DNA of 64,000 nucleotides from Achromobacter seleniivolatilans (GCF_030864005.1 NZ_CP132976.1:6510001-6574000); one strand, 5' to 3'; positions 1 to 9,231 are shown, counted from the stretch's first letter. The notes: generated from the letters alone by a model not told the origin. A program made the numbers and translations.

Positions 1-892
1 GGGCCGAGCTCGCCGGATGAGCGACGCGCAGGGCCGCTATATTGAATTCTGCAAGAGCACGTTCCCCAACGATCTGGACCTGAACGGCATGTCGATTGTG
101 GTGGATGCCGCGCACGGCGCGGCCTACAACATCGCGCCGCACGTGTTCCGCGAGTTGGGCGCCGAAGTCCACGCCATCGGCGTGCACCCGGATGGATTCA
201 ATATCAACAAGGGCGTGGGCGCCTTGCATCCCGAGTTGCTGGCCAAGGAAGTAAAGGCCCGCGGCGCCCAGATCGGTATTGCGCTGGATGGCGACGCTGA
301 TCGCTTGCAGATGGTGGACGACGAAGGCCGCATCTATAACGGCGACGAACTCATGTATGCCATCGTCCGCGAGCGCATGCAGCGCGGCAAGGTGGACGGC
401 GTGGTCGGCACGTTGATGACCAACTTTGGCTTTGAGCGTGAAATGCAGCGCTTGGGCGTGGGTTTCGAACGCGCCAACGTCGGCGACCGGTATGTGCTTG
501 AGCAGATGCAGGCGCGGGGCTGGCTGTATGGTGGCGAAAGCTCAGGCCACTTGCTGTGCCTGGATTGCCATTCGACCGGTGACGGCATCGTGGCTGCCTT
601 GCAAGTCCTGACGGCGCTGCGCCGCAATTCGGTATCGCTGGCGGATTGGGTGAGCGATCTGCGGATGTATCCGCAGAAGATGATCAACGTGCCGCTGACG
701 CCTGGCCAAGATTGGAAAACCCATCCGGGCCTGACCGCGGCGCGCAAAGCCGTAGAGGCCGAGTTGGACGGACGCGGGCGTATTTTGATCCGTGCGTCGG
801 GAACCGAACCAAAGCTGCGGCTGATGGTCGAAGCGGAAGATGAAACCCTTGCCGTGTCCTGCGCCGAGAAGCTTGCCGCCAGTTTGGCGTAA
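1..892 (+). CDS. glmM: Phosphoglucosamine mutase GlmM, 3' part
   Basis: GlmM converts glucosamine-6-phosphate to glucosamine-1-phosphate in the cytoplasm, on the way to UDP-GlcNAc for peptidoglycan and LPS. The frame is already open at the window edge: codons before the first ATG at 17 read GRARR, continuing into DAQGRYIEF, as in the middle of GlmM. About 297 of roughly 450 residues are present. The sugar/metal-binding loop DGDADR is at 287-304 and the phosphate-binding motif [10 protein letters not shown] at 791-820. The catalytic serine loop lies upstream of the window. The ATG at 17 is an internal methionine, not the true start. A strong hairpin terminator follows the TAA at 890-892. Confidence 0.95.
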   Translation, partial: GRARRMSDAQGRYIEFCKSTFPNDLDLNGMSIVVDAAHGAAYNIAPHVFRELGAEVHAIGVHPDGFNINKGVGALHPELLAKEVKARGAQIGIALDGDADRLQMVDDEGRIYNGDELMYAIVRERMQRGKVDGVVGTLMTNFGFEREMQRLGVGFERANVGDRYVLEQMQARGWLYGGESSGHLLCLDCHSTGDGIVAALQVLTALRRNSVSLADWVSDLRMYPQKMINVPLTPGQDWKTHPGLTAARKAVEAELDGRGRILIRASGTEPKLRLMVEAEDETLAVSCAEKLAASLA

Positions 893-915
893 ATTGCCGG
901 TCGCGCATTCTATTG

Positions 916-950
916 AAAGCCACTCACCGCCCTGCGGTGCGTGGCTTTTG
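916..950 (+). terminator. Rho-independent terminator after glmM
   Basis: Arms AAAGCCAC (916-923) and GTGGCTTT (941-948) enclose an inner CACCGC/GCGGTG stem and are followed by a short T run. The hairpin lies 24 bases after the glmM stop codon. Confidence 0.85.
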
Positions 951-1107
951 TACGTAAATGGGCCGTATTCATTTGTAAAGTTTTGTCCATATTTGCGCAA
1001 AATGGGGTATCTGCGCCGATCTAAACTTCATAGTCACGTAACATATTGGTCAAGTCTTTGACATACAGGGCGTCCACACTGGCTGGACTCTCTAGGAGCT
1101 TCGCGCA

Positions 1108-1914
1108 ATGCTGGAACTAGCACGCATTAATCCAAGCCGTAATCCCACAGAACCCTGGACGGGTGCTGCGCCCAAGGTGCTGGCGGTCGGCCTGGCGCGC
1201 ACAGGTGAAGAAATCGAGCAGATTCAGCGTCTGCGCTACGACGTCTTCACGGAAGATATGGGCGCGGTGTTTCCCGACGCCCAGGACGGTATTGAACAAG
1301 ACCGCTTCGATCCATTCTGTGAGCACCTTATGGTCCGTGAGATCGATACCGGCCGTGTGGTCGGCACGTATCGGATACTGACGCCGGAAAAGGCGCGGGA
1401 GGCGGGCGGATACTACTCACAGTCCGAATTTGATCTATCAGGCCTGGGTTCGATCCGCGATAACCTGGTCGAAGTCGGGCGCTCATGCACCCACACCGAT
1501 TACCGCAACGGCGCTGTCATTATGTTGCTGTGGTCCGGGCTGGCCGAATACCTGCGCCGAGGCGGCTACGACTATGTGCTGGGCTGCGCTAGCGTCAGCT
1601 TGCGCGACGACGGGGTCACCGCCGCCGAAGTGTGGCGCACGATTTCCAAGCAGTTGCCGCAGGATGGTCAGCCGCATGTCACGCCGCTGCATCGCTACCC
1701 GGTGGAAAAGCTTGCCAGCACCTTGCCGGCGCGGGTGCCGCCGCTGATCAAGGGTTATCTGAAGCTGGGCGCCACGGTCTGTGGTGAACCGGCTTGGGAC
1801 CCCGACTTCAATGCGGCGGACTTTCCTGTGTTGCTAAGGATGGACCACATGGACGAGCGCTATCGCCGTCACTTCGGTCTGGATCAACCTGCGGCCGTAA
1901 ACGGCCAGCGCTGA
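1108..1914 (+). CDS. olsB: OlsB-like ornithine-acyl[ACP] N-acyltransferase
   Basis: The 268-residue protein has the GNAT-like Acetyltransf_5 fold of OlsB. OlsB acylates the alpha-amino group of ornithine with a 3-hydroxyacyl-ACP to make lyso-ornithine lipid. Recognisable segments are QRLRYDVFTEDM near residues 41-52, VGTYRILTPEKA near 85-96, and EVGRSCTHTDYRNG, the family's core motif, near 122-135. TAGGAG at 1093-1098 precedes the ATG at a good distance. No olsA partner is visible; it may lie elsewhere, or a bifunctional enzyme may be used. Ornithine lipids are often made under phosphate limitation, so the position next to ppx, ppk and pst is suggestive, although I see no convincing PHO box in front of it. 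A generic hemolysin-like acyltransferase label is the main alternative. Confidence 0.82.
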   Translation: MLELARINPSRNPTEPWTGAAPKVLAVGLARTGEEIEQIQRLRYDVFTEDMGAVFPDAQDGIEQDRFDPFCEHLMVREIDTGRVVGTYRILTPEKAREAGGYYSQSEFDLSGLGSIRDNLVEVGRSCTHTDYRNGAVIMLLWSGLAEYLRRGGYDYVLGCASVSLRDDGVTAAEVWRTISKQLPQDGQPHVTPLHRYPVEKLASTLPARVPPLIKGYLKLGATVCGEPAWDPDFNAADFPVLLRMDHMDERYRRHFGLDQPAAVNGQR

Positions 1915-1919
1915 TCATC

Positions 1920-2030
1920 ATGCGCCGCTTGTTCCGCCGTATGAAGATCAGAATGATACGGCGGGCCACCAGGCCCTTGCGCATGGAGCTCAAGCGGCTT
2001 CATCGCGAGACGGATCTGTCGCCGTTTTGA
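1920..2030 (+). CDS. Possible small basic peptide downstream of olsB
   Basis: A 36-codon frame begins five bases after the olsB stop and ends just before the terminator. The product is very basic (MRRLFRRMKIRMIRRATR at the start). There is no good Shine-Dalgarno sequence, so it would depend on coupling to olsB. Placement between stop and terminator is the only support. It may be chance. Confidence 0.25.
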   Translation: MRRLFRRMKIRMIRRATRPLRMELKRLHRETDLSPF

Positions 2031-2048
2031 ACTTTCTGCCGGATTGAA

Positions 2049-2084
2049 AACGGGCGATAGCGTTGCCGCTATCGCCCGTTTTTT
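2049..2084. terminator. Bidirectional terminator between olsB and ppx
   Basis: Perfect arms AACGGGCGATAGCG (2049-2062) and CGCTATCGCCCGTT (2067-2080) are flanked by A and T runs, so the hairpin can end both olsB (plus strand) and ppx (minus strand), which converge here. Confidence 0.9.
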
Positions 2085-2098
2085 CGTCAGAACGTTCG

Positions 2099-3586
2099 TT
2101 AGAACTCGAGCAGCTCGAACGAAAACCCGACCTTGTTCCATTCGGCTTCTTCCGCGCGCAGCGTGAAGTCGCTCAAGGGGTGCTGGGCCAGCCATTCGCG
2201 ATTGACGCGCACCACAATGGAGTTGTCGCGCACCGACGCCGTCAGCGGCAGCGGTTCGATTTCGCCGCGTCGGCGGAACAGCAGCACGGCCAGCCGCAGG
2301 CTGAGAATTGCCTTCCATTGCGGGCGGGTGCGGATCAGCGGTTCCAGTTTGGTCAGTTTGCCCTGATGCCCCAGCGCCAGCAGCGCGAGCAGTTGCTGGT
2401 CTGCGCGTGAAAAGCCGGGCATGTCCGCGTTTTCCAGCACATAGGCCGTGTGCTTGTGATACGCGTTATGCGCTATCGACAGGCCCACCTCGTGCAGATC
2501 AGCCGCCCAGCCCAGCGCGGGACGAAGTTCGGCGCGTTCCGGGCCTTCGGGGAACATGGCGTCGAACAGGGTCAAGGCTGCGTGGTGTACGCGGCGCGCC
2601 TGATTGGGGTCCACGTGGTAGCGCTTCATGAACTGGCGCACCGATTCATCGCGCTTGTCGTGTTCGTCGTCGCGGCCAAGCAGGTCATAGAGCACGCCCA
2701 GGCGCAACGCGCCGTCGCCGGTGTGCATGACGTCGATGCCGAGTTCGTCGAATAGCGCACTCATGATGGCCAGGCCGCCGGGGAGCACATCTGAGCGCTC
2801 GACCTTGATACCGGGCAATTCAGACGGAATGACCCGGCCGGAACGCACGATGCGGTCTTTCAGTTTGGCCAGACCGGCGCGGGTGATGCCGCGGTCAGAA
2901 AACCGGCATTCGGTCAGGATGGCGAACAGCGCCTTGGCGGTGCCGGATGAGCCGTAGACTTCTTTCCAGCCCGTCTTGCGGTACTGCTTGGCGATCACTT
3001 CAATTTCGCGGCGCGCGGCCAGTTCGGCCTGCTTCATCTGGTGCGCGTCGACCACGCCATCCGAGAAGAACTGGCGGCTGTAACTGACGCAGCCCATGTA
3101 CAGCGACGACATCAGACCGGGTTCGTGGCCTTTGCCGATGATGACTTCGGTGGACCCGCCGCCGATGTCGATCACCAACCGCTTGTTGGGCGACGGAGGC
3201 AGGGTATGGACCACTCCGGAGAAGATCAGGCGGGCCTCTTCGCGGCCGGCAATCACTTCGATGGGAAAGCCCAAAGCGGCTTCGGCCCGGGGCAGAAAGT
3301 CCCGGGTATTGCGTGCGACCCGGAACGTATTGGTGGCAACCGCGCGGACGCGGTTGGGGTGAAAGCTGCGCAGACGGTCGCCAAAACGTTCCAAAACGGC
3401 GATAGCGCGTTCGATGGCATCGTCGCCAAGCCGTTTCTCGGCATCCAGACCGGCGGCTAGCCGGACGGTTTCCTTGAGGCGGTCGATCTGATAGATCTGG
3501 GGCGTACCGTCCTGTTGAACGATGCGTCCGATGGAGAGGCGGAAGCTGTTGGACCCGAGGTCCACCGCGGCCAGAAGTTGATCCAT
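2099..3586 (-). CDS. ppx: Exopolyphosphatase Ppx (Ppx/GppA family)
   Basis: This cytosolic enzyme releases phosphate from the ends of polyphosphate chains. The 495 residues match the long Ppx form. The N-terminal ASKHA-fold motif DLGSNS is at residues 9-14, AGREEARLIF near 113-122, and the second phosphate loop VIDIGGGSTEV near 138-148. A C-terminal HD-like Ppx/GppA extension follows. GppA, a pppGpp phosphohydrolase, belongs to the same family, but pairing with ppk points to Ppx. It diverges from ppk across a 207-bp intergenic region, a common arrangement in Bordetella and relatives. A TATAAT box on the minus strand at 3624-3619, with CTGTCAC upstream, could be its promoter. Confidence 0.93.
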   Translation of the reverse strand: MDQLLAAVDLGSNSFRLSIGRIVQQDGTPQIYQIDRLKETVRLAAGLDAEKRLGDDAIERAIAVLERFGDRLRSFHPNRVRAVATNTFRVARNTRDFLPRAEAALGFPIEVIAGREEARLIFSGVVHTLPPSPNKRLVIDIGGGSTEVIIGKGHEPGLMSSLYMGCVSYSRQFFSDGVVDAHQMKQAELAARREIEVIAKQYRKTGWKEVYGSSGTAKALFAILTECRFSDRGITRAGLAKLKDRIVRSGRVIPSELPGIKVERSDVLPGGLAIMSALFDELGIDVMHTGDGALRLGVLYDLLGRDDEHDKRDESVRQFMKRYHVDPNQARRVHHAALTLFDAMFPEGPERAELRPALGWAADLHEVGLSIAHNAYHKHTAYVLENADMPGFSRADQQLLALLALGHQGKLTKLEPLIRTRPQWKAILSLRLAVLLFRRRGEIEPLPLTASVRDNSIVVRVNREWLAQHPLSDFTLRAEEAEWNKVGFSFELLEF

Positions 3587-3618
3587 GCGGCTCGTAATAT
3601 TGGCTGAAAGGTGGCCTG

Positions 3619-3652
3619 ATTATAGAGACCCCATGTGACAGCGCTCTTTGCT
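3619..3652 (-). promoter_or_regulatory. Candidate ppx promoter with half PHO box
   Basis: Read on the minus strand, a perfect TATAAT occupies 3624-3619, about 33 bp upstream of the ppx ATG. A CTGTCAC half-site lies roughly 10 bp further upstream. Only one PHO half-site is good; the second half is poor. The -10 call is reasonable and PhoB control is speculative. Confidence 0.4.
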
Positions 3653-3741
3653 AGGGGTTTTCGCTTACGAAACAGTGGCTTGCAGGGATATATGACCAAC
3701 GCTATACGTCCCGATTTTGGCGTACGCTATGGTTTTAGGCC

Positions 3742-3759
3742 GTGTCATAGAACCGTCAC
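3742..3759 (+). promoter_or_regulatory. PHO box upstream of ppk
   Basis: GTGTCATAGAACCGTCAC fits two CTGTCAY half-sites separated by four A/T-leaning bases, with one mismatch in each half. It lies 34 bp before the ppk start. This is the expected operator for PhoB activation of polyphosphate kinase under phosphate limitation. Confidence 0.7.
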
Positions 3760-3793
3760 CTTTTTGCAGTAAAACTCCACGCTCCCCTTACGT

Positions 3794-5881
3794 ATGGAAT
3801 TCGGTATGCCCACACGCCCGCCAGGCGAGCCCTTGCTCATGAATCGCGAGTTGTCGCTGCTCAAATTCAACGAACGTGTGTTGGCAATGGCGGAGAATCC
3901 CCAGACACCGTTGCTGGAACGGCTGCGCTACGTGTGTATCGTCAGTTCGAATCTGGACGAGTTTTTTGAAATTCGGATCTCCAGCCTGAAAGAGCAGCAG
4001 TTGCAATCGCCCAATCTGGTTGGCCCTGATGGCATGACGCCGGACCAGGCGTTTGAAAACGTCCAGCAGGCCGTTCACGCCCTGGTGGCGCGGCAATACA
4101 ACCTGCTGAACGACGACATCCTGCCGGCCATGCACGCCGAAGGCATCACCCTGCATCACGCGTCCGAGTGGAACGCCGAGCAGCAAGAGTGGGCGCGGGA
4201 TGTCTTCAACCGCGATGTCATGCCGCTCCTGACCCCCATTGGGCTGGACCCCGCGCACCCGTTTCCCCGTGTCTACAACAAGAGCCTGAATTTCATTGTG
4301 TCGCTATCGGGCGCCGACGCCTTTGGGCGCCAGGCCTCGATTGCGGTGGTGCAGGCGCCTCGCGCCTTGCCGCGCCTGATCAAAATGCCGCCGGAACTCT
4401 CTGGGCATCCGGAAGGTTTTATTCTGCTGACCTCGTTATTGCGCGCCTTTGTGGGCGAGCTGTTCCCGGGGCTGGAGATGCTGGGCTGCTATCAGTGGCG
4501 TGTCACGCGCAACAGCGATCTGTTCGTGGACGAGGAAGAAGTCACCAATCTGCGCCATGCGCTGCAAGGTGAGTTGTCGCAGCGCAACTTCGGCGCTGCC
4601 GTGCGGCTGGAAATCGACAAGCTGACGCCGGTAGTGCTGGAGAACTTCTTGCAGCGTGAATTTTCGCTGAAAGCCGAAGACACCTACCGCGTCCCCGGGC
4701 CGGTAAACCTGTCGCGCCTGATGCAGCTGTGTAATTCGGATTTGCGGCCGGACCTGTTGTTTCCCGACTACCGCGCGCCGCTACCGGCTCCGTTCGACCG
4801 CGTGGCCGCCAAGCCGTCCGAATTGTTCGAGGCCGTGGCCGAGCAGGACCGCCTGCTGCACCATCCCTACCAGTCATTCCAGCCTGTCATCGACTTTTTG
4901 ACGGCTGCTGCGCTCGATCCCGACGTGATGGCCATCAAACAGACGATCTATCGCACCGGCGAAGACTCTGAACTGATGAAAATCTTGCTGGCGGCAGCGC
5001 GCGCCGGCAAAGAAGTGACGGTCGTCGTGGAGCTGATGGCGCGCTTTGACGAGCAGACCAATATCAATTGGGCGTCCAAGCTCGAAGAGGTGGGCGCGCA
5101 TGTGGTGTATGGGGTCGTGGGGCATAAGACGCACGCCAAGATGGCGGTCGTGTTGCGCCGTGAAAAAGGCCGGCTGCGCCGCTACGCCCACTTGGGCACC
5201 GGCAACTACCACCCCCGTACTGCCCGCCTGTATACCGACTTTGGCCTGCTGACAGCAGACCCGAAGCTGTGCGAGGACATGGACAAGGTGTTTGCACAGC
5301 TAACCGGCTTGGGCGCGCGCCGATCGCTCAAGGCGCTGATGCAGTCGCCATTCACTATGCACGACGGGATGGTGGCGCTGATCCGCGCTGAGGCCCGCGC
5401 GGCCAAGGCCGGCCAGCGTTCACGCATCATGGCCAAGATGAATTCGCTATTGGAAGAGCAGATTATCGAAGAGCTCTACAAGGCCAGCCAGGCAGGGGTC
5501 AAGATTGATCTGATCGTGCGCGGAGTCTGCGCGTTGCGAGCGGGCGTGCCGGGTTTGTCCGAGAACATCCGGGTGCGGTCTATCGTCGGACGCTTCCTGG
5601 AGCATTCACGGGTCTTTTACTTCTACGCGGAAGGGCAGGAGACCGTATACCTGTCTTCGGCCGACTGGATGGACCGCAATTTCTTCCGCCGTGTTGAAAT
5701 CGCCTTCCCCATCTACGACAAAACGCTGAAAAAGCGCGTCATTGATGAAGCGTTTACTTACGCGCTTCGAGATAACCAATTGGCATGGCAACAGCAGGCC
5801 GATGGAGATTACGCTCGGGTGAAAAGCCGCCGGGAGCCGTTCAACGTGCATCAGTATTTGATGCAAAAGTTGGGGGTTTAA
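3794..5881 (+). CDS. ppk: Polyphosphate kinase 1
   Basis: Ppk1 makes long-chain polyphosphate from ATP and can run in reverse. The 695 residues match the family length. The N-terminal domain begins RELSLLKFNERVL, and the two C-terminal PLD-like domains carry the active site. The autophosphorylated histidine is expected in VGHKTHAKM (His447 by this start), followed by the conserved HLGTGNYH segment. The ATG at 3794 is used because it lies right after the PHO box region; ATG 3806 or 3839 are alternatives, since no strong Shine-Dalgarno sequence is visible. It diverges from ppx and lies upstream of pstS, giving a phosphate-storage and uptake block. Confidence 0.95.
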   Translation: MEFGMPTRPPGEPLLMNRELSLLKFNERVLAMAENPQTPLLERLRYVCIVSSNLDEFFEIRISSLKEQQLQSPNLVGPDGMTPDQAFENVQQAVHALVARQYNLLNDDILPAMHAEGITLHHASEWNAEQQEWARDVFNRDVMPLLTPIGLDPAHPFPRVYNKSLNFIVSLSGADAFGRQASIAVVQAPRALPRLIKMPPELSGHPEGFILLTSLLRAFVGELFPGLEMLGCYQWRVTRNSDLFVDEEEVTNLRHALQGELSQRNFGAAVRLEIDKLTPVVLENFLQREFSLKAEDTYRVPGPVNLSRLMQLCNSDLRPDLLFPDYRAPLPAPFDRVAAKPSELFEAVAEQDRLLHHPYQSFQPVIDFLTAAALDPDVMAIKQTIYRTGEDSELMKILLAAARAGKEVTVVVELMARFDEQTNINWASKLEEVGAHVVYGVVGHKTHAKMAVVLRREKGRLRRYAHLGTGNYHPRTARLYTDFGLLTADPKLCEDMDKVFAQLTGLGARRSLKALMQSPFTMHDGMVALIRAEARAAKAGQRSRIMAKMNSLLEEQIIEELYKASQAGVKIDLIVRGVCALRAGVPGLSENIRVRSIVGRFLEHSRVFYFYAEGQETVYLSSADWMDRNFFRRVEIAFPIYDKTLKKRVIDEAFTYALRDNQLAWQQQADGDYARVKSRREPFNVHQYLMQKLGV

Positions 5882-5920
5882 CGGGCCGGTTTGTCACATA
5901 GCGATTCGTCCCCAAAATAT

Positions 5921-5960
5921 TGCGGCCACCCAGGAAACCCAGGGTGGCCGCAGTGTTTTC
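5921..5960 (+). terminator. Terminator after ppk
   Basis: Arms TGCGGCCACCC (5921-5931) and GGGTGGCCGCA (5942-5952) are followed by GTGTTTTC. The hairpin separates ppk from the pst promoter. Confidence 0.8.
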
Positions 5961-5995
5961 AGCGGGGCGCGGGGTGTCGCATGAAGCGTATGTGA

Positions 5996-6029
5996 CTGTC
6001 ACTATCTTGTCACGTTGGCCTTCTAAGAT
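5996..6029 (+). promoter_or_regulatory. PHO box and -10 element of pstS
   Basis: CTGTCACTATCTTGTCAC at 5996-6013 is two nearly perfect PHO half-sites with a 4-bp spacer. TAAGAT at 6024-6029 starts 11 bp after the box ends, the spacing expected when PhoB replaces a -35 element. The pstS ATG follows 73 bp later. Confidence 0.85.
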
Positions 6030-6102
6030 GCGAGGGTCGCTGAAAGACAGGCACAAGAAAAAGCCTGACTAGACTCCTTTAACGAGCACAGAAGGAACCC
6101 TG

Positions 6103-7143
6103 ATGTTCAAACGTGTCTTCAAACAAGTTTCCCTGGGCGTCGCGCTGAGCGCCGCCGTGTTTGCCGTCCAGGCCGCCGATGTGACCGGCGCCGGCGCATC
6201 GTTCCCGTACCCCATCTACGCCAAGTGGGCGTCCGACTACAAGGCTGCCACCAACACCGCGGTCAACTACCAGTCGATCGGTTCGGGCGGCGGCCAGCAG
6301 CAAATCATCGCGAAGACCGTCGATTTCGGCGCTTCGGATGATCCGATGAAGGCAGCCGATCTGGAAAAGAACGGCCTGCTGCAATTCCCGGCTGTGATCG
6401 GCGGCACGGTTGCCGTGGTCAACGTCGACGGTATCGCTCCGGGCAAGCTGAAGCTGTCGGGCAAGGTTCTGGCCGACATTTTCCTGGGCACGATCAAGAA
6501 GTGGGACGACAACGCCATCAAGGCGCTGAACCCCGATCTGAAGCTGCCCTCGGCCGACATCATCGTCGTGCACCGTTCGGACGGCTCGGGCACCACCTTC
6601 GGCTGGACGAACTACCTGTCCAAGGTGTCGCCGGAGTGGAAGTCGCAAGTCGGTGAAGGCAAGGCCGTCAAGTGGCCCACCGGCCAAGGCGGCAAGGGCA
6701 ACGAAGGCGTCGCCGCCTACGTTGGCCAGCTGAAGAACTCGATCGGTTACGTCGAATACGCCTACGCCAAGCAGAACAAGCTGGCCTGGACGCAGTTGCA
6801 GAACAAGGAAGGCAAGTTCGTTCAGCCCGACCAGAAGGCATTTGCTGCTGCTGCTGCCAACGCCGACTGGAAGAGCGCGCCGGGCATGGGCGTGGTCCTG
6901 ACCGACGAGCCGGGCGCCGATTCGTGGCCCGTCACCGCCGCCACCTTCATCCTGATCCACAAGTCGCAAGACAAGCCGGCTCAGGGCAAGGCTGTGTTGG
7001 AATTCTTTGACTGGGCGTTCAAGAACGGCGCCAAGTCGGCTGAAGGCATGGACTACGTTCCGCTGCCGGATGCTGTCACCAAAGAAATTCGCGCTGCTTG
7101 GGGCGAAGTCAAGGCCGCCGACGGCAAAGCCGTCTGGAAGTAA
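6103..7143 (+). CDS. pstS: Phosphate ABC transporter periplasmic binding protein PstS
   Basis: PstS captures inorganic phosphate in the periplasm and delivers it to PstCA. The 346-residue product has a Sec signal peptide (basic MFKRVFK, hydrophobic core, cleavage expected after AVQA at residue 24). The mature start GAGASFPYPIYAKW is typical of PstS. The phosphate-contact segments GSGGGQQQ, DFGASD and HRSDGSGTTFGWTNYL are all present. AAGGAA precedes the ATG. It is the first gene of pstSCAB and is preceded by a strong PHO box. A large hairpin lies between it and pstC, which would favour excess PstS over the membrane components. Confidence 0.97.
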   Translation: MFKRVFKQVSLGVALSAAVFAVQAADVTGAGASFPYPIYAKWASDYKAATNTAVNYQSIGSGGGQQQIIAKTVDFGASDDPMKAADLEKNGLLQFPAVIGGTVAVVNVDGIAPGKLKLSGKVLADIFLGTIKKWDDNAIKALNPDLKLPSADIIVVHRSDGSGTTFGWTNYLSKVSPEWKSQVGEGKAVKWPTGQGGKGNEGVAAYVGQLKNSIGYVEYAYAKQNKLAWTQLQNKEGKFVQPDQKAFAAAAANADWKSAPGMGVVLTDEPGADSWPVTAATFILIHKSQDKPAQGKAVLEFFDWAFKNGAKSAEGMDYVPLPDAVTKEIRAAWGEVKAADGKAVWK

Positions 7144-7206
7144 GAAGGGGATAGCGCGAGGGAGACTCAGCAAGAACGCTGACTCCCACAGCGCCTGACC
7201 CAGCTA

Positions 7207-7252
7207 GCGGCCGCCCCAGATCTTCTGTCCGCAGAAAAAAGGGGCGGTCCGC
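7207..7252 (+). promoter_or_regulatory. Hairpin between pstS and pstC
   Basis: CCGCCCC (7211-7217) pairs with GGGGCGG (7241-7247) and the outer bases extend to 7207 and 7252 with one bulge. An inner TTCTG/CAGAA stem continues it. There is no T run, so partial termination or mRNA stabilisation of pstS is the likely role. Confidence 0.5.
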
Positions 7253-7301
7253 CGCAAGACCCTAGATGTTTCCCCCCAGGTTTCCTAAGGAAAGTCCATC
7301 C

Positions 7302-8318
7302 ATGAGCGCGGTAATGGATAATAGTGTGCCGCTTTCGCCCAGCGTGGCGGACTCCGTGACTACCGGCACGCCTTCGCCTATGAAGCAAAATAAAAACGCG
7401 CTGATGGATGCGCTGTTCAAGAATCTGACCCGCCTGTTCGCCTTCCTGGTGTTCATTCTGCTGGCGGCGATTCTGGTATCCCTGATCTACGGCAGCCGCG
7501 AATCGCTGGCCAAGTATGGTCTGTCGTTCCTGTGGCTGAACGATTGGGACCCCGTCAATCAAAACTACGGCGCTGTGGTGCCGATCATCGGGACACTGCT
7601 GACCTCGGCCATTGCGCTGATCATCGCTGTGCCGGTGTCGTTCGGTATTGCCATCTTCCTGACCGAGTTGTCCCCGACCTGGCTGCGCCGTCCTCTGGGC
7701 ACTGCGGTCGAGATGCTGGCCGCCATCCCGTCGATCATTTACGGCATGTGGGGCTTGTTCGTCTTCGTGCCAGTGTTTCAGCAGTACGTGCAGCCCTTCC
7801 TGATCGCCACTCTAGGAAGCGTGCCTGTCATTGGCGGCATTTTTGCGGGGCCGCCGTTCGGTATCGGCATTTTCACGGCCGGCCTGATCCTGTCCATCAT
7901 GATCATTCCGTTCATCGCAGCCGTGATGCGCGACGTGTTCGAGCTGGTGCCGGCCATGCTGAAGGAATCGGCATACGGGCTGGGCAGCACGACCTGGGAA
8001 GTGATGTGGCGCGTGGTGCTGCCCTTCACCAAATCGGGCGTCATCGGCGGCATCATGCTGGGCCTGGGACGCGCCTTGGGCGAAACCATGGCCGTGACCT
8101 TCGTGATCGGCAACGCCTTCAAGTGGTCGGGCTCGCTGTTCTCGCCGGGCAACTCGATCGCCTCGGCGCTGGCCAACGAATTCAATGAAGCGGGCGGCAT
8201 TCAGAAATCGGCGTTGCTGGAACTGGGCCTGATCCTGTTCCTGATCACCACGATTGTGCTGGCCCTGGCCAAGATGCTGTTGGTTCGCCTGTCCGCCGGC
8301 GAAGGCAAGAAAACCTGA
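7302..8318 (+). CDS. pstC: Phosphate ABC transporter permease PstC
   Basis: PstC is one half of the inner-membrane phosphate channel. I chose the ATG at 7302 (338 residues) because AAGGAAAG lies just upstream; the frame is open to an ATG at 7266, but that start has no such signal. A cytoplasmic N-terminus of about 40 residues is followed by six predicted membrane segments, the first being [20 protein letters not shown]. The EAA-type cytoplasmic loop ([20 protein letters not shown]) contacts PstB. It is co-transcribed with pstS and lies 26 bp before pstA. Confidence 0.95.
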   Translation: MSAVMDNSVPLSPSVADSVTTGTPSPMKQNKNALMDALFKNLTRLFAFLVFILLAAILVSLIYGSRESLAKYGLSFLWLNDWDPVNQNYGAVVPIIGTLLTSAIALIIAVPVSFGIAIFLTELSPTWLRRPLGTAVEMLAAIPSIIYGMWGLFVFVPVFQQYVQPFLIATLGSVPVIGGIFAGPPFGIGIFTAGLILSIMIIPFIAAVMRDVFELVPAMLKESAYGLGSTTWEVMWRVVLPFTKSGVIGGIMLGLGRALGETMAVTFVIGNAFKWSGSLFSPGNSIASALANEFNEAGGIQKSALLELGLILFLITTIVLALAKMLLVRLSAGEGKKT

Positions 8319-8344
8319 CGCGCCGCGAGACCAAGGAAAAGATC

Positions 8345-9199
8345 ATGGCTGTTTCCGTACTCAATATGCAGAATGGCGTTTACCGCCGGCGCCGCGTGAT
8401 CAACAGCATCATGTTGACCGTGTCGCTGGGAACGCTGGTGTTCGGTTTGTTCTGGTTGTTCTGGATCATTCTGACGCTGCTGACCAAGGGCGCCCCCGCG
8501 CTGTCCTACACGCTGTTTACCGAGATCACGCCGCCTCCGGGTCAAACCGGCGGCTTGATCAACGCGATCTTCGGTAGCGTCATGATGGCCGGTATCGGCA
8601 CGCTGATTGGCACGCCGGTGGGCATTTTGGCCGGTACCTACCTGGCTGAATATGGCCAGCGCGGTTGGCTGGCGCCTGCCACGCGGTTTCTGAATGACGT
8701 GCTGCTGTCCGCGCCGTCCATCATCATCGGCTTGTTCATCTATGCCGTGTACGTGGCGCAAGTTGGCCATTACTCGGGTTGGGCCGGCGCGCTTGCACTG
8801 TCCATCCTGGTGATCCCGGTGGTGGTGCGCACCACGGACAACATGTTGCTGCTGGTGCCCAATAGTCTGCGCGAAGCCGCGGCCGCATTGGGTTGCCCCA
8901 AGTGGCGCATGATCACCCTGGTGTGCTATCGCGCTGCCAAGACCGGCATCATTACCGGCGTCCTGTTGGCCATTGCCCGGATTTCGGGTGAGACCGCGCC
9001 GTTGCTGTTTACCGCGCTGTCCAACCAATTCATGTCGATGAACATGAATGCGCCGATGGCCAACTTGCCGGTGGTTATTTACCAATACGCCGCCAGCCCC
9101 TTCAAGGACTGGAACGACCTGGCCTGGGCCGGGGCTACGCTGATTACGCTGCTGGTGCTGGGCATCAATATCATTGCCCGCAACATGTTCCGCAAATAA
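8345..9199 (+). CDS. pstA: Phosphate ABC transporter permease PstA
   Basis: PstA is the second channel subunit, 284 residues long. AAGGAAAAG sits just before the ATG. Six hydrophobic segments are visible, the first around residues 23-46. The ABC-contact loop REAAAALGCPKWRMITLVCYRAA matches the EAA motif of the family. It lies between pstC and pstB in one operon. A perfect 9-bp-arm hairpin separates it from pstB. Confidence 0.95.
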   Translation: MAVSVLNMQNGVYRRRRVINSIMLTVSLGTLVFGLFWLFWIILTLLTKGAPALSYTLFTEITPPPGQTGGLINAIFGSVMMAGIGTLIGTPVGILAGTYLAEYGQRGWLAPATRFLNDVLLSAPSIIIGLFIYAVYVAQVGHYSGWAGALALSILVIPVVVRTTDNMLLLVPNSLREAAAALGCPKWRMITLVCYRAAKTGIITGVLLAIARISGETAPLLFTALSNQFMSMNMNAPMANLPVVIYQYAASPFKDWNDLAWAGATLITLLVLGINIIARNMFRK

Positions 9200-9210
9200 A
9201 GATCGCTTTG

Positions 9211-9231
9211 CCGGCGCGCTGGGCGCGCCGG
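9211..9231 (+). promoter_or_regulatory. Hairpin between pstA and pstB
   Basis: CCGGCGCGC (9211-9219), TGG and GCGCGCCGG (9223-9231) form a perfect stem 17 bp before the pstB ATG. It has no T tail, so it is more likely an mRNA processing or stability element than a terminator. Confidence 0.45.

Noticed and set aside
1058..1086. TTGACA at 1058-1063 as the olsB -35 box
   Set aside because: No acceptable -10 hexamer lies 16-18 bp downstream.
6079..7173. 364-codon minus-strand frame opposite pstS
   Set aside because: pstS on the plus strand is unambiguous with signal peptide, ribosome site and PHO box; the antisense product has no family character.
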